This document shows, one piece after another, positions 26,779 to 34,895 of a stretch of 64,000 nucleotides of DNA (position 1 is the stretch's first letter; every line of letters begins with the position of its first letter). The notes under the pieces were generated by a model, which did not search any database, had not been told where the DNA came from, and saw only the letters and a list, made by a program, of their open reading frames with translations. A program made the position numbers and the translations under genes. The DNA is taken from NCBI GenBank assembly GCA_964387745.1, contig CAYLXL010000001.1:1-64000 (forward strand). Reading direction: 5' to 3'. This DNA is from JAGOUU01 sp964387745 (GTDB taxonomy: Bacteria; Pseudomonadota; Gammaproteobacteria; JAGOUU01).

Positions 26779-28365
26779 TTAACCTAATAGCCTAAATAAT
26801 ATGGTACCAGTCATTTCTGCTGGTGGTTCTATCCCCATCAAATACAGTAGTGATGGAGCTATATCTACTAAACTGCCAACTTCTTTGGTTGCGATTACTT
26901 CATAGTTCATAGCATTGTAATATACTAGTGGTACTTTCGAATGAGTATGAGCCGTATGAGCTTGTTTAGTCCCTTCATCGAACATACACTCGGCATTACC
27001 ATGATCAGCGGTAATAAATAATTGCCCATGAGATTTATTTACAGAACTAACAATCATCGTTAGACATTCATCTATAGCCTCTATAGCTTTAATAGTAGCA
27101 TTAAGATCCCCTGTATGCCCAACCATATCAGGATTAGCATAGTTGCAAATAATTACATCATATTTTTGGCTTTCGATGGCCGTTGTCAGTTCACGAGTTA
27201 ACTCGTAAGCGCTCATTTCAGGCTTGAGATTAAATGTGCTTACTTTAGGAGAAGGTATAAGTACGCGGTCTTCGTTTTCAAAAGGCTGTTCTCGACCGCC
27301 ATTAAAAAAGAAGGTAACGTGAGCGTATTTTTCAGTTTCCGCAATTCTTAATTGTGTTAAACCTTTATGGCTTAAAAACTCGCCTAGCATATTGTTATAG
27401 CTTTGAGGTTTATAGGCGACACAATTGTCATCAATAAAATTTTTCTGGTATTGAGTCAGGGTAACAAATTTATTAAGTTTAATCTTATTAAGTTTAACTT
27501 GGTGTGAAGTATGATTATGATTAATAAATAGCTGACTTAGTTGGCGAGCACGGTCGGCGCGAAAGTTCATAAAGATTAAATTATCATCGTCTTTAACTTG
27601 ATAAGATTTATATTGTTCAATACTATCAGCAATGATAGTTGGTTTAATAAATTCATCTGTTTCACCGCGACTATAAGCAGCAGTAACAGCAGTAGTTAGA
27701 TCAGGATAAATAAAATATTCTTTATTAGTTTCACTATCATTGAAATTATGGGTCAAAAGATTATAAGCCTGCAGAGTTCTATCCCAATTCTTATCACGAT
27801 CCATAGCGTAGTAACGACCGACGATAGAGGCAATTTTACCTAGGTTATGGCTTTTTAATAAGTCATCAATAGTGATTAAGAACTCTAATGCTGATTTAGG
27901 TGGCGTATCGCGGCCATCTAAGAATGCATGCACATAGACATTTTTGAGTTCATGTTGTTTTGCTAATTCAATTAAGCTAATAAAGTGTTGTATATGACTA
28001 TGGATACCGCCATCTGATACTAAGCCACAAATATGTAGAGATCTATGTTGTTTTGAGTTTCGAATTAAGTCTAATAAAACCGGATTGTGATAAAATTCTT
28101 TTGATTCTATGGCCAAATCGATTCGGGTTAAATCCTGATAGATAATACGACCAGCACTAATATTCATATGACCGACTTCTGAATTACCCATTTGGTTATC
28201 TGGTAGGCCGACAGATTTGCCACTGCAGTTTAACAAATAGTGAGGATGATTATGCCATAAGTCATCCCATGTCGGTGTTTGTGCTAAAGTAATAGCATTA
28301 TGCGGTGAAGCTGGTTCGTGGCCAAAACCATCGAGAATAATTAAAACAAAGGGAGATTTATTCAT
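26779..28365 (-). CDS. gpmI: 2,3-bisphosphoglycerate-independent phosphoglycerate mutase
   Basis: Interconverts 3- and 2-phosphoglycerate in glycolysis and gluconeogenesis, using a phosphoserine and two metal ions. The 528 residues show the N-terminal LIILDGFGH metal motif, the nucleophile S62 in GNSEVGHMNI, DGRDTPP, GRYYAMDRDKNW and the C-terminal ITADHGNAE metal site. Length is normal. It is first in gpmI-envC-ctpA and divergent from the DUF192 gene. Confidence 0.96.
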   Translation of the reverse strand: MNKSPFVLIILDGFGHEPASPHNAITLAQTPTWDDLWHNHPHYLLNCSGKSVGLPDNQMGNSEVGHMNISAGRIIYQDLTRIDLAIESKEFYHNPVLLDLIRNSKQHRSLHICGLVSDGGIHSHIQHFISLIELAKQHELKNVYVHAFLDGRDTPPKSALEFLITIDDLLKSHNLGKIASIVGRYYAMDRDKNWDRTLQAYNLLTHNFNDSETNKEYFIYPDLTTAVTAAYSRGETDEFIKPTIIADSIEQYKSYQVKDDDNLIFMNFRADRARQLSQLFINHNHTSHQVKLNKIKLNKFVTLTQYQKNFIDDNCVAYKPQSYNNMLGEFLSHKGLTQLRIAETEKYAHVTFFFNGGREQPFENEDRVLIPSPKVSTFNLKPEMSAYELTRELTTAIESQKYDVIICNYANPDMVGHTGDLNATIKAIEAIDECLTMIVSSVNKSHGQLFITADHGNAECMFDEGTKQAHTAHTHSKVPLVYYNAMNYEVIATKEVGSLVDIAPSLLYLMGIEPPAEMTGTILFRLLG

Positions 28366-28428
28366 TTTTGATTAGTTCAGCAAAGATTAATATAATTAGT
28401 CAATAATAACATGTGTAGAGCAATTAAA

Positions 28429-28926
28429 ATGATAAAAACAAAACAAAAAACTAAATTTATAAAACTGCTGTTGTTGATTTGTTATGTATTAATAATTCAA
28501 AATGTCTGGTCACAAGGGGTTAATCATTCAATCAATAATTCAACAGCTATCACTAAAGCTATCACTAAGACTCAATTAGGTTTAACCAAAATTGAGTTTG
28601 CTAAAACAGCTGAACAAAAAGCTTACGGTCTAATGAATCGTAAATCATTATGCCAGGAGTGCGCCATGTTGTTTGTCTATGATCAATTATCAACTGATGC
28701 ATTCTGGATGAGAAACACTTTCATTAGCCTTGATATTATTTTTATTGATGAAGACGGTCAAGTTGTGGCTATTCATAACAATACTCAACCACTTAATACT
28801 TCAAAGTTATATCATTCACCAGTTAAGTATAAATATGCTTTAGAGACTAATAGTGGTTTTGCTCAGCAGAAAAATATAAAACTGCATACTAAATTGGATA
28901 TGCCTAGTTTATTAACGATAAATTAG
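28429..28926 (+). CDS. Exported DUF192 protein
   Basis: The mature part matches DUF192: FAKTAEQKAYGLMNRKSL, MLFVYD, FWMRNTFISLDIIFID, and YALETNSGF near the end. The function is unknown. The chosen start (28429, 165 residues) has an agag about 8 bases upstream and gives a basic start followed by a hydrophobic core (LLLLICYVLIIQNVWS), consistent with a signal peptide. The upstream ATG at 28411 would add six residues. It precedes yibN on the same strand. Confidence 0.82.
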   Translation: MIKTKQKTKFIKLLLLICYVLIIQNVWSQGVNHSINNSTAITKAITKTQLGLTKIEFAKTAEQKAYGLMNRKSLCQECAMLFVYDQLSTDAFWMRNTFISLDIIFIDEDGQVVAIHNNTQPLNTSKLYHSPVKYKYALETNSGFAQQKNIKLHTKLDMPSLLTIN

Positions 28927-28979
28927 TTATAATCAAGACCTTAAGAATAAATATAGCCACGCTAAATGCAGTAAGTTTT

Positions 28980-29399
28980 ATGCAAGATTTAATATATTTT
29001 TTTAATCATAATTTACTTCTATCAGTATCATGGATACTCGTTTTATTAATGCTAGTTGGGCTCGAAGTTAAAATTAGAATTTATGGCCCAAAGAAATTAA
29101 GTACAGCCGAGCTTGTGCAATGGGTAAATAATCAAAACGCTGTGCTTTATGACATCCGTCCGCGCACCGATTTCGATAAAGGTCACATAAGTCAATCAGT
29201 TAGCACAAAGCAAGAAGATTTTTTCAAAATTGCAAGTTCTATACAGGATAAACCTATAATTATTGTTTGTAATGATGGTATAAAATCAAGCCAGGAAGCT
29301 TTTAAATTGAAGAATACCAGCCATAATAAAGAAATAGGCTATCTAAATGGGGGTGTTGTGACCTGGCAGTCAGAAGGGCTCCCGATGATACAAGTTTAA
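28980..29399 (+). CDS. Membrane-anchored rhodanese-like protein (YibN type)
   Basis: The 139 residues have one N-terminal membrane helix (about 10-28), then a single rhodanese domain: VLYDIRPRTDFDKGHI, the active-site loop VCNDGIKS with the sulfur-accepting Cys, and YLNGGVVTWQSEGLP. The combination and position directly before secB match YibN. The sulfur donor and acceptor are unknown; grxC, often found between yibN and secB, is missing here. Confidence 0.88.
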   Translation: MQDLIYFFNHNLLLSVSWILVLLMLVGLEVKIRIYGPKKLSTAELVQWVNNQNAVLYDIRPRTDFDKGHISQSVSTKQEDFFKIASSIQDKPIIIVCNDGIKSSQEAFKLKNTSHNKEIGYLNGGVVTWQSEGLPMIQV

Positions 29400-29438
29400 G
29401 TTGTAGATTTATTTATTTTAGTTATATAAGGATTAAAT

Positions 29439-29954
29439 ATGTTTAATAAAAAAGATAAAGACAGTAAACCTTTGAGCAATGGAAATGGGGCAGGTATGGC
29501 TGATGATCAAACCAACACTAAACCGGGTGATGTAAGTTTTACAATTCAACGGGTCTATCTTAAAGATTTATCTTTTGAGTCTCCACAAACTCCTCAAGTT
29601 TTTACTAAGCAAGAGTGGAAGCCGGATGTTAATATTGAGTTGTCAGTTAAAAATGAAAAAATTGAAGACAATGTTTATGAAGTTGTATTAGTCCTTACTA
29701 TTACTCTATCTCATGATAAGAACACTGTATTTATCAATGAAGTACAACAAGCTGGTGTTTTTATTATTGAAGGCGCACAACCGGCTCAATTAGAACATTT
29801 ACTTGGTAGCTATTGTCCAAATATCATCTTCCCTTACGCGCGTGAAGTGGTGTCTGATGTTGTTGTAAGAGGTGGTTTCCCGCAATTACTATTAGCACCA
29901 ATTAATTTTGATGCTTTATTTGAAGAAAGCAAAAAGAAAGCTGCAAATAGCTAA
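29439..29954 (+). CDS. secB: Protein-export chaperone SecB
   Basis: Cytoplasmic tetrameric chaperone that holds preproteins for SecA. The 171 residues contain the SecB core, for example FTIQRVYLKDLSFESP, YEVVLVLTIT, VFIIEG, and the SecA-contact C-terminal region YCPNIIFPYAREVVSD followed by GGFPQLLLAPINFDALF. A taaggat ribosome-binding site precedes the ATG. It is downstream of yibN and upstream of gpsA, the conserved order. Confidence 0.97.
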   Translation: MFNKKDKDSKPLSNGNGAGMADDQTNTKPGDVSFTIQRVYLKDLSFESPQTPQVFTKQEWKPDVNIELSVKNEKIEDNVYEVVLVLTITLSHDKNTVFINEVQQAGVFIIEGAQPAQLEHLLGSYCPNIIFPYAREVVSDVVVRGGFPQLLLAPINFDALFEESKKKAANS

Positions 29955-29971
29955 TGATAGCCAAAGCAGTT

Positions 29972-30064
29972 CAATTTGCAGCTAGGCGCGCGCGAAGTCG
30001 AGCAGCGGAATGTACGTATGAGTACATGAGCAGCGAGACAAGCGCGCAACAACGCTGCAGATTG
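29972..30064. repeat. 93-bp imperfect palindromic element between secB and gpsA
   Basis: Outer arms caatttgcagc (29972-29982) and gctgcagattg (30054-30064) are inverted repeats with one mismatch. Inside lie GC-rich gcgcgc blocks on both sides and a central tgtac-gtatga-gtaca dyad flanked by two direct gagcagcg copies. It is far more GC-rich than its surroundings. This looks like a member of the extragenic palindromic (REP/MITE-like) repeats common in gammaproteobacteria; I see no second copy in the window. Confidence 0.65.
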
Positions 30065-30081
30065 AAATGCGAAGGGTATAA

Positions 30082-31113
30082 ATGATAACTGTTATTGGCG
30101 CCGGTTCTTGGGGCACTGCACTAGCGGCAGTGCTTGCCAATAACGGTCATCAAGTTTGTCTTCAAGGAAGAGACGTTCAAGTTCTTAATGATTTATTAAC
30201 CAATAATTCAAATAAGAAATATTTCCCCAATCTTAATTCTAAACAGCGGTTATTTGATAACTTAGAAAAAATTACTGTCAAAGATAATCTTGATGAAGCA
30301 ATAACTTCTGATACTAAATATATTTTGATTGCGGTACCCAGCAGTGTTTTTTACAACGTAATTATCTCATTACAGAAAATTTTCCAACAAAAAAAGTTAA
30401 GAAATATAATTATTATTGGTGCTACCAAAGGTCTAGCTGCTCAAAGTGGTTCAAGTCCGCAGTGGTTAGATCAAATTACATTTGATATCTTGGGTAGCGA
30501 GTATCCATATTGTCTTTTATCAGGTCCGTCATTTGCACAGGAAGTTGTCTTAAAGCTACCGACAGCTGTTGTGATAGCATCTGCCAATTTAGAAATAGCT
30601 AATAAAGCTGCGCAGCTTTTTCATAATCATTGGTTTCGAGTTTACTCTAATCAAGATATTTTAGGCGTGCAATTAGGTGGCGCATTAAAAAACATATTAG
30701 CATTTGCAGTTGGTTGTAGTGAAGGTGTAGGTTTTGGGAGTAATGCTCGTGCAGCGTTGATTACACGTGGCTTAAACGAGATGCTACATTTGGGTAAAGC
30801 ATTAGGTGCTAATGATGCAACTTTAATAGGCTTATCTGGATTAGGTGATCTTATTTTATCAGCTACAGATAACCAATCGCGTAATAAGCGTTTTGGTAAT
30901 TATATTGGCCAAGGATTGAGTCAGTCTCAAGCTCTTAAAAAAATTGCCCAAAATGTAGAAAGTATAGAGACGACAAAATTAATTTATAATTTGGCACAAA
31001 GTTATAATTTAGATTTGCCGATTACTGAGCAAGCGTATAATGTTTTATATAATAATTTACCAGTCAAAGCCGCAATTGCTAACCTAACTGCACGTCCGCA
31101 GAAGAATGAGTAA
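30082..31113 (+). CDS. gpsA: Glycerol-3-phosphate dehydrogenase [NAD(P)+]
   Basis: Makes sn-glycerol 3-phosphate from DHAP for phospholipid synthesis. The 343 residues have the Rossmann GAGSWGTALA (6-15), GATKGL, SGPSFA, the catalytic-Lys region GGALKNILA and the C-terminal RNKRFGNYIGQG. Its last 35 bases overlap the convergent trmL gene. Confidence 0.96.
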   Translation: MITVIGAGSWGTALAAVLANNGHQVCLQGRDVQVLNDLLTNNSNKKYFPNLNSKQRLFDNLEKITVKDNLDEAITSDTKYILIAVPSSVFYNVIISLQKIFQQKKLRNIIIIGATKGLAAQSGSSPQWLDQITFDILGSEYPYCLLSGPSFAQEVVLKLPTAVVIASANLEIANKAAQLFHNHWFRVYSNQDILGVQLGGALKNILAFAVGCSEGVGFGSNARAALITRGLNEMLHLGKALGANDATLIGLSGLGDLILSATDNQSRNKRFGNYIGQGLSQSQALKKIAQNVESIETTKLIYNLAQSYNLDLPITEQAYNVLYNNLPVKAAIANLTARPQKNE

Positions 31114-31570
31114 AGTTATTTTGTCGTAATGCTTCATACATTACTATCGCCACAGAATTAGATAAGTTTAAGCTACGACTGTTAGCCTGCATAGGGATTC
31201 TGATAACTTCGCCATCATTGCTAGTGTTTAGATGCTCTAAGATATCTTTGGGTAGACCACGTGTTTCTGGGCCAAATAACAAGATATCATCTGGTTGGTA
31301 ATTTACTTCATGGTAAAGGTGCGTGCCTTTAGTAGATAAGGCATAAATATTTTTGTGAGGTATATTATCTAAAGCTGCTTTTAAATCAGGATAGATTTTA
31401 ACATCCACCCATTCTTTATAATCTAAACCAGCACGTGACATGCGTTTGTCATCTAAAACAAATCCTAAGGGCTCAATAAGATGTAATTTACAGCCGGTGT
31501 TGGCGCACAAACGGATAATGTTGCCGGTATTGGGTGGGATTTCGGGTTCAAAGAGGATGATGTTAAACAT
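31079..31570 (-). CDS. trmL: tRNA (cytidine(34)-2'-O)-methyltransferase
   Basis: SPOUT-class methyltransferase modifying the wobble base of certain leucine tRNAs. The 163 residues show the family motifs PEIPPNTGNIIRLCANTGC, LFGPETRGLP and the knot segment IPMQANSRSLNLSNSVAIV. Length is normal. It is tail-to-tail with gpsA, overlapping by 35 bases, and continues the conserved secB-gpsA-trmL neighbourhood. Confidence 0.95.
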   Translation of the reverse strand: MFNIILFEPEIPPNTGNIIRLCANTGCKLHLIEPLGFVLDDKRMSRAGLDYKEWVDVKIYPDLKAALDNIPHKNIYALSTKGTHLYHEVNYQPDDILLFGPETRGLPKDILEHLNTSNDGEVIRIPMQANSRSLNLSNSVAIVMYEALRQNNFTHSSADVQLG

Positions 31571-31619
31571 GCTGGTAAAATATTTTTAGGGTCTAGTTCT
31601 TAGAGAGGTAATCATATCA

Positions 31620-31657
31620 TATCCATAGATATATCCAATAACGTCCAATTTTATCCA
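31620..31657. promoter_or_regulatory. Phased TCCA repeats upstream of hicA
   Basis: TCCA cores occur at 31622, 31634, 31644 and 31654. The last two lie in tccaattttatccaatttta, a 10-bp direct repeat, and spacing is near one helical turn. Arrays like this suit ribbon-helix-helix repressors such as HicB. Confidence 0.4.
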
Positions 31658-31718
31658 ATTTTATTCGATGTGTTGGTTTAACCATTTGAAATCAATGCGT
31701 TATATTGAGATTTGAATA

Positions 31719-31740
31719 ATGGTTCCGTATGTGGTACCAT
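31719..31740. promoter_or_regulatory. Inverted repeat at the hicA start region
   Basis: atggttcc (31719-31726) and ggtaccat (31733-31740) are inverted repeats with one mismatch and a 6-base spacer. They end 5 bases before the chosen hicA ATG, where a bound HicAB complex would block transcription or translation. This also argues against using the ATG at 31719 as the start. Confidence 0.5.
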
Positions 31741-31745
31741 TAATT

Positions 31746-31988
31746 ATGAGTAGGATTAAAAAGTTGGTTGCAAAAATGCGCGCTAACCCAAGGGATTGGC
31801 GTATTGAAAAATTAAAAACTTTGGCTGATAGGTTGGACATTACGTATGATCAACATGGTACTAGCCATGTGATATTTAGAACAAAATCAGGTAAAAGGCT
31901 TAGCGTACCTGCTCATAAACCTATCAAACCCATATATATAACAGAATTTCTAAGCTTGATTGATGGGCTGGAAGGAGATAATGAATAA
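31746..31988 (+). CDS. hicA: HicA-family mRNA interferase toxin
   Basis: The 80 residues match the HicA form with ANPRDWRIEKL near the N-terminus, then HGTSHVIF containing the active-site His, and VPAHKPIKPIYITEFLSLID. HicA toxins cleave mRNA when freed from HicB. The start at 31746 is preferred over 31719 because the latter lies inside the operator-like dyad and would add nine unconserved residues. The stop overlaps the hicB start by one base (taATG), indicating translational coupling. Confidence 0.85.
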   Translation: MSRIKKLVAKMRANPRDWRIEKLKTLADRLDITYDQHGTSHVIFRTKSGKRLSVPAHKPIKPIYITEFLSLIDGLEGDNE

Positions 31989-32458
31989 TGCAAATACAAT
32001 ATCCTTTTATTACTCGACTTCTCGCTGAAGAAGAGGGTGGTGGCTACCTCATAGCATTCCCAGATTTGCCTGGTTGCATGGCCGATGGAGAAACAATTGA
32101 AGATGCGATTACTCAGGCGCAAGATGCATTGGAAGCTTATATCAAAAGTTGTATTGCAAATGGTGATCCTGTTCCTCCTCCATCCAATCCACAAAATTTT
32201 AGTGGTCAATGGAGAGTACGAGTCCCTAAAAGCCTGCATGCAGCATTAGTCATGAAAGCAAAACAAGAAGGTGTGAGTTTAAATATGTTGACCGCGACTT
32301 TACTTGCAGAGGGAATAAATAAAGAAATTGTTTGTAAACCAAAAAATTTGGTAAAAAAACAAATGGTACCAAAAAGAAAAATTATCAAATCAGGGATAAA
32401 GCTTAAACCACCTGCAGTAGTAAAAAAAGCGATTAAGAAAAAAGCTAGTGCTAAATAA
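31988..32458 (+). CDS. hicB: HicB-family antitoxin with a lysine-rich tail
   Basis: The 156 residues have the partial RNase H-like fold of HicB (about 1-65: GGGYLIAFPDLPGCMADGET, then the helix with AQDALEAYI) and a ribbon-helix-helix part (about 75-112: WRVRVPKSLHAALVMKAKQEGVSLNML). Residues after about 113 form an unusual Lys/Pro-rich tail ending KKAIKKKASAK, resembling histone H1-like tails and absent from typical HicB proteins. It neutralises HicA and probably represses the pair. The stop is 2 bases from the tRNA-Lys 3' end. Confidence 0.85.
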   Translation: MQIQYPFITRLLAEEEGGGYLIAFPDLPGCMADGETIEDAITQAQDALEAYIKSCIANGDPVPPPSNPQNFSGQWRVRVPKSLHAALVMKAKQEGVSLNMLTATLLAEGINKEIVCKPKNLVKKQMVPKRKIIKSGIKLKPPAVVKKAIKKKASAK

Positions 32459-32460
32459 AA

Positions 32461-32536
32461 TGGTGGGTCCACAAGGACTCGAACCTTGGACCAAGAGATT
32501 AAGAGTCTCCTGCTCTACCAACTGAGCTATGAACCC
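32461..32536 (-). tRNA. tRNA-Lys (CTT)
   Basis: 76-nt cloverleaf on the minus strand: acceptor GGGTTCA/TGGACCC, D-arm AGCTCAGTTGGTAGAGC, anticodon loop CTCTTAA with anticodon CTT (32503-32501), T-arm GGTTCGAGTCC, and an encoded CCA. The CUU isoacceptor is the minor one in AT-rich genomes, so a UUU tRNA should exist elsewhere. Confidence 0.96.
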
Positions 32537-32607
32537 ATTTAATTGTTTAATTATGTATAAACAACAAAATACGATCATATAGGGTTCATTTGAAGATTGC
32601 AATGATC

Positions 32608-33159
32608 TCAGAGTTTGGATTTTTTTGCAGAGCGTAAATAGGTTATAAAACTCGCCCATATCAAATCAAAACAGCCAGCAAAAGCTTCTGGATGAGTTTT
32701 GAACCAGTGATCGATTTGGCTTATCTCAAACCAACCACCAGTAGTAATTTCCGATGGTTCTAAACTAAGTTTAGGGAAATCTAGTTCTGTTGAGAAATCT
32801 GCTAAATACAATTTAATAAATTCAAAGCCAGTATGCTCAGAGGCAGGGATATCATCTATTTCAATAAGTGAAGTTAATGTTAAACCGATCTCTTCTTGGG
32901 TTTCGCGTACGGCACACTGATAATAATTTTCACCTGCAATCAAATGGCCGGCAACACTCGTATCCCATTGATTCGGAAACTGTTGTTTGTGTTTAGATCG
33001 TAGTTGTAAGAATATTGTATTTTTATAAGCAATTAAAATATGTGATGAACGATGCAGTAAGTTTTTTGCATGCACACTATCTTTGGGGGCTTGAGTAATG
33101 ATGTTATTATTGGCATCTACTACATCCACATATTCAATATATTTAATATCATTACTCAT
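32608..33159 (-). CDS. NUDIX hydrolase (YfcD-like)
   Basis: The 183 residues contain an intact NUDIX box, GHLIAGENYYQCAVRETQEE followed by IGL, with catalytic Arg/Glu residues. The N-terminal start (VDVVDANNNIITQAPK, then HRSSHILI) resembles the YfcD branch, which is related to isopentenyl diphosphate isomerase. The substrate is unknown. It lies 28 bases after the DUF4124 gene on the minus strand. Confidence 0.85.
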   Translation of the reverse strand: MSNDIKYIEYVDVVDANNNIITQAPKDSVHAKNLLHRSSHILIAYKNTIFLQLRSKHKQQFPNQWDTSVAGHLIAGENYYQCAVRETQEEIGLTLTSLIEIDDIPASEHTGFEFIKLYLADFSTELDFPKLSLEPSEITTGGWFEISQIDHWFKTHPEAFAGCFDLIWASFITYLRSAKKSKL

Positions 33160-33187
33160 ATACTACGATACTATTACTAAATCATTT

Positions 33188-33814
33188 TTATCTTGCACAA
33201 TTGCGCATGAACATAAAATTAACCGGCTGAGATGTACCCACAACTTCACCTTTGTTCATAATTTGCACGACGGCGCTGTGCGGTCCACGTTCGAGAGTGT
33301 TAGTTTGGATGCTGCTCGCAGTAGTTGGGGTACCATGCGCAACACCATCAATTAATAATTTTGCTTGATCGCCAGAGGCTAATGCCGGTTCACTTGTAAA
33401 ACTAACATTATACTGACCGCCACAACTATTAACAGACTCATTGTTTACTGGTGACGTAATTTTTACCGTAGAATACTTAGTGTTTGGCTGATCTGTATCG
33501 ATTGCATTATTATCTGAATTGTAAGATGTATCTTCTGGGGCTGCTGAGCCTCCTAATTCTTCAACATCAGGTTCAGTAATAGATTTAACTGCTGCGCCAT
33601 TTTTTAAATTAATCGTACGAGCCGGCTCAACTTTTTTGGGAACTGGATTAAAGCAATTGGGATCAGTTTTAGGATGATCAGTATACAATACGCTACCTTT
33701 AGCATCTTTGCATTCATAAATATGTTTTTGTGAGAAAACATTTGGAGAATTAACCATAAAAGTTAATAACATTGCGCTAATTAAAGATGCTTGATTAAAT
33801 TTTGATATATTCAT
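33188..33814 (-). CDS. Exported DUF4124-like protein
   Basis: The 208 residues have a signal peptide (about 1-28) followed by YECKDAKGSVLYTDHPKTDPNC, the typical DUF4124 start. A disordered linker follows, then a beta-sandwich-like part (VKITSPVNNESVNSCGGQYNVSF to VNFMFMRNC) with cysteines that may form a disulfide. The function is unknown. Its first 20 bases overlap the end of fau, so it is probably the last gene of a 6S-fau transcript. Confidence 0.75.
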   Translation of the reverse strand: MNISKFNQASLISAMLLTFMVNSPNVFSQKHIYECKDAKGSVLYTDHPKTDPNCFNPVPKKVEPARTINLKNGAAVKSITEPDVEELGGSAAPEDTSYNSDNNAIDTDQPNTKYSTVKITSPVNNESVNSCGGQYNVSFTSEPALASGDQAKLLIDGVAHGTPTTASSIQTNTLERGPHSAVVQIMNKGEVVGTSQPVNFMFMRNCAR

Positions 33815-34424
33815 TTTCTGTTGCTATCCCATGTAAGTTAATATCCCAAGAGTCGGTAGGTAAATTTTCTAAACACTGCATATCGTATGCCACGCCTATT
33901 AATAAAGGAGTATCTTTTTCATTATTTAATGGATTTCTTAAAAAAGCAAAGGTTTGATCATAATATCCGCCGCCCATTCCTAGTCGTTGACCGGCTTTTG
34001 TAAAAGCAAGCAAAGGCACAAAAACAAGATCGAGCTGATCAGCAGTAATCAAATCTTTATTACTTGTGAGTGTTGGCTCAGGGATATTGAATTTATTACT
34101 TTGTAATTTTGAATCGTGTGTATACTTAGCAAAGTTAAGAATATTGTTATTAAGCACAGGTAAATAACATTGTTTTTTATTAACTAGACAATATTCAATC
34201 AAAATATATAAATCTAATTCATTATTTTGTGATAAATAAAAAGCAATTTTTTGCTTATTTTTTAAGACATCATTTTTAATAATAAGATCCGCGCAACTTT
34301 TTGCTGCAATAAGATATTCTTGATTCGATAAACTATTACGTTTGTCACGCATAGCTTTTCTGATCAATTCTTTAGATGCTTTAGAATTTTGTGAATTTTG
34401 CGAATTTGGAGTATTTTCAAGCAT
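33795..34424 (-). CDS. fau: 5-formyltetrahydrofolate cyclo-ligase
   Basis: Converts 5-formyl-THF to 5,10-methenyl-THF. I set the start at 34424 (209 residues). The open frame upstream runs through the 6S RNA segment and has no protein-like similarity. Motifs are RDKRNSLS near the N-terminus, YLPVL, PLLAFTKAGQRLGMGGGYYD with the nucleotide-binding glycines, and IGVAYDMQ. Placement directly after 6S RNA is conserved in gammaproteobacteria (ssrS-ygfA). Confidence 0.93.
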   Translation of the reverse strand: MLENTPNSQNSQNSKASKELIRKAMRDKRNSLSNQEYLIAAKSCADLIIKNDVLKNKQKIAFYLSQNNELDLYILIEYCLVNKKQCYLPVLNNNILNFAKYTHDSKLQSNKFNIPEPTLTSNKDLITADQLDLVFVPLLAFTKAGQRLGMGGGYYDQTFAFLRNPLNNEKDTPLLIGVAYDMQCLENLPTDSWDINLHGIATENEYIKI

Positions 34425-34431
34425 AATAATA

Positions 34432-34591
34432 TAAGAAAATAATGGCGCCACCCGTGATACCGTAGCAACTCTCGCCTTGAACCCGAATTCCAGGTGGGAC
34501 TCATCGGTCACATATCAGGCTTACTGAACTCTATATATATACTTATATATAGCCAGTCATGCACAACAATGCAAGCACACCGAACCCCTAA
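34432..34591 (-). ncRNA. ssrS: 6S RNA (approximate ends)
   Basis: 6S RNA mimics open promoters and sequesters sigma-70 RNA polymerase. The call rests on position immediately upstream of fau and on sequence. The hairpin segment ACCTGGAATTCGGGTTCAAGG parallels the conserved CACCTTGAACC...GGGTTCAAGG of the E. coli molecule. It is followed by GTTGCTACGG and a GC-rich 3' strand GGGTGGCGCC. A central AT hairpin (ctatatat/atatatag) fits the apical stem. A TTATAA at 34604-34599 is a plausible -10. I could not complete the terminal stem by eye, so ends are uncertain by 10-15 bases. Confidence 0.62.
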
Positions 34592-34895
34592 TCAAAGCTT
34601 ATAAGCTCAAAAAACGTTGGTTACTTCCGCATACCATAGTATGTCGCCATACCCAATTTATAGCAAAAATAATGATAAAAAGATAGCAAAACAATTAGTT
34701 AAAACAATGACTTAGCAAAATATTATTAAGAAAAACTATGACTATAACTTGTTGAATGGCAAAATAAATATTTTAGATAATGATTGCTTTTTTGAGGTAT
34801 CTTTGTTAGTCTTGTTCATTAAGCCCGCCGGGCCTATGCTTTGAAGGTTTGACTTTGAGGCATCTATAACTTCCAGTAATTGAGATACCACAAAT
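34592..34895. other. Divergent promoter region and long deaD leader
   Basis: About 300 bases without a gene between 6S RNA (minus) and deaD (plus). It holds a small GC-rich stem (gcccg/cgggc, 34823-34833) in the likely deaD 5' leader, and AT-rich sequence otherwise. Long leaders are usual for cold-inducible deaD/csdA genes; no cold-shock motif was identified. Confidence 0.45.
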
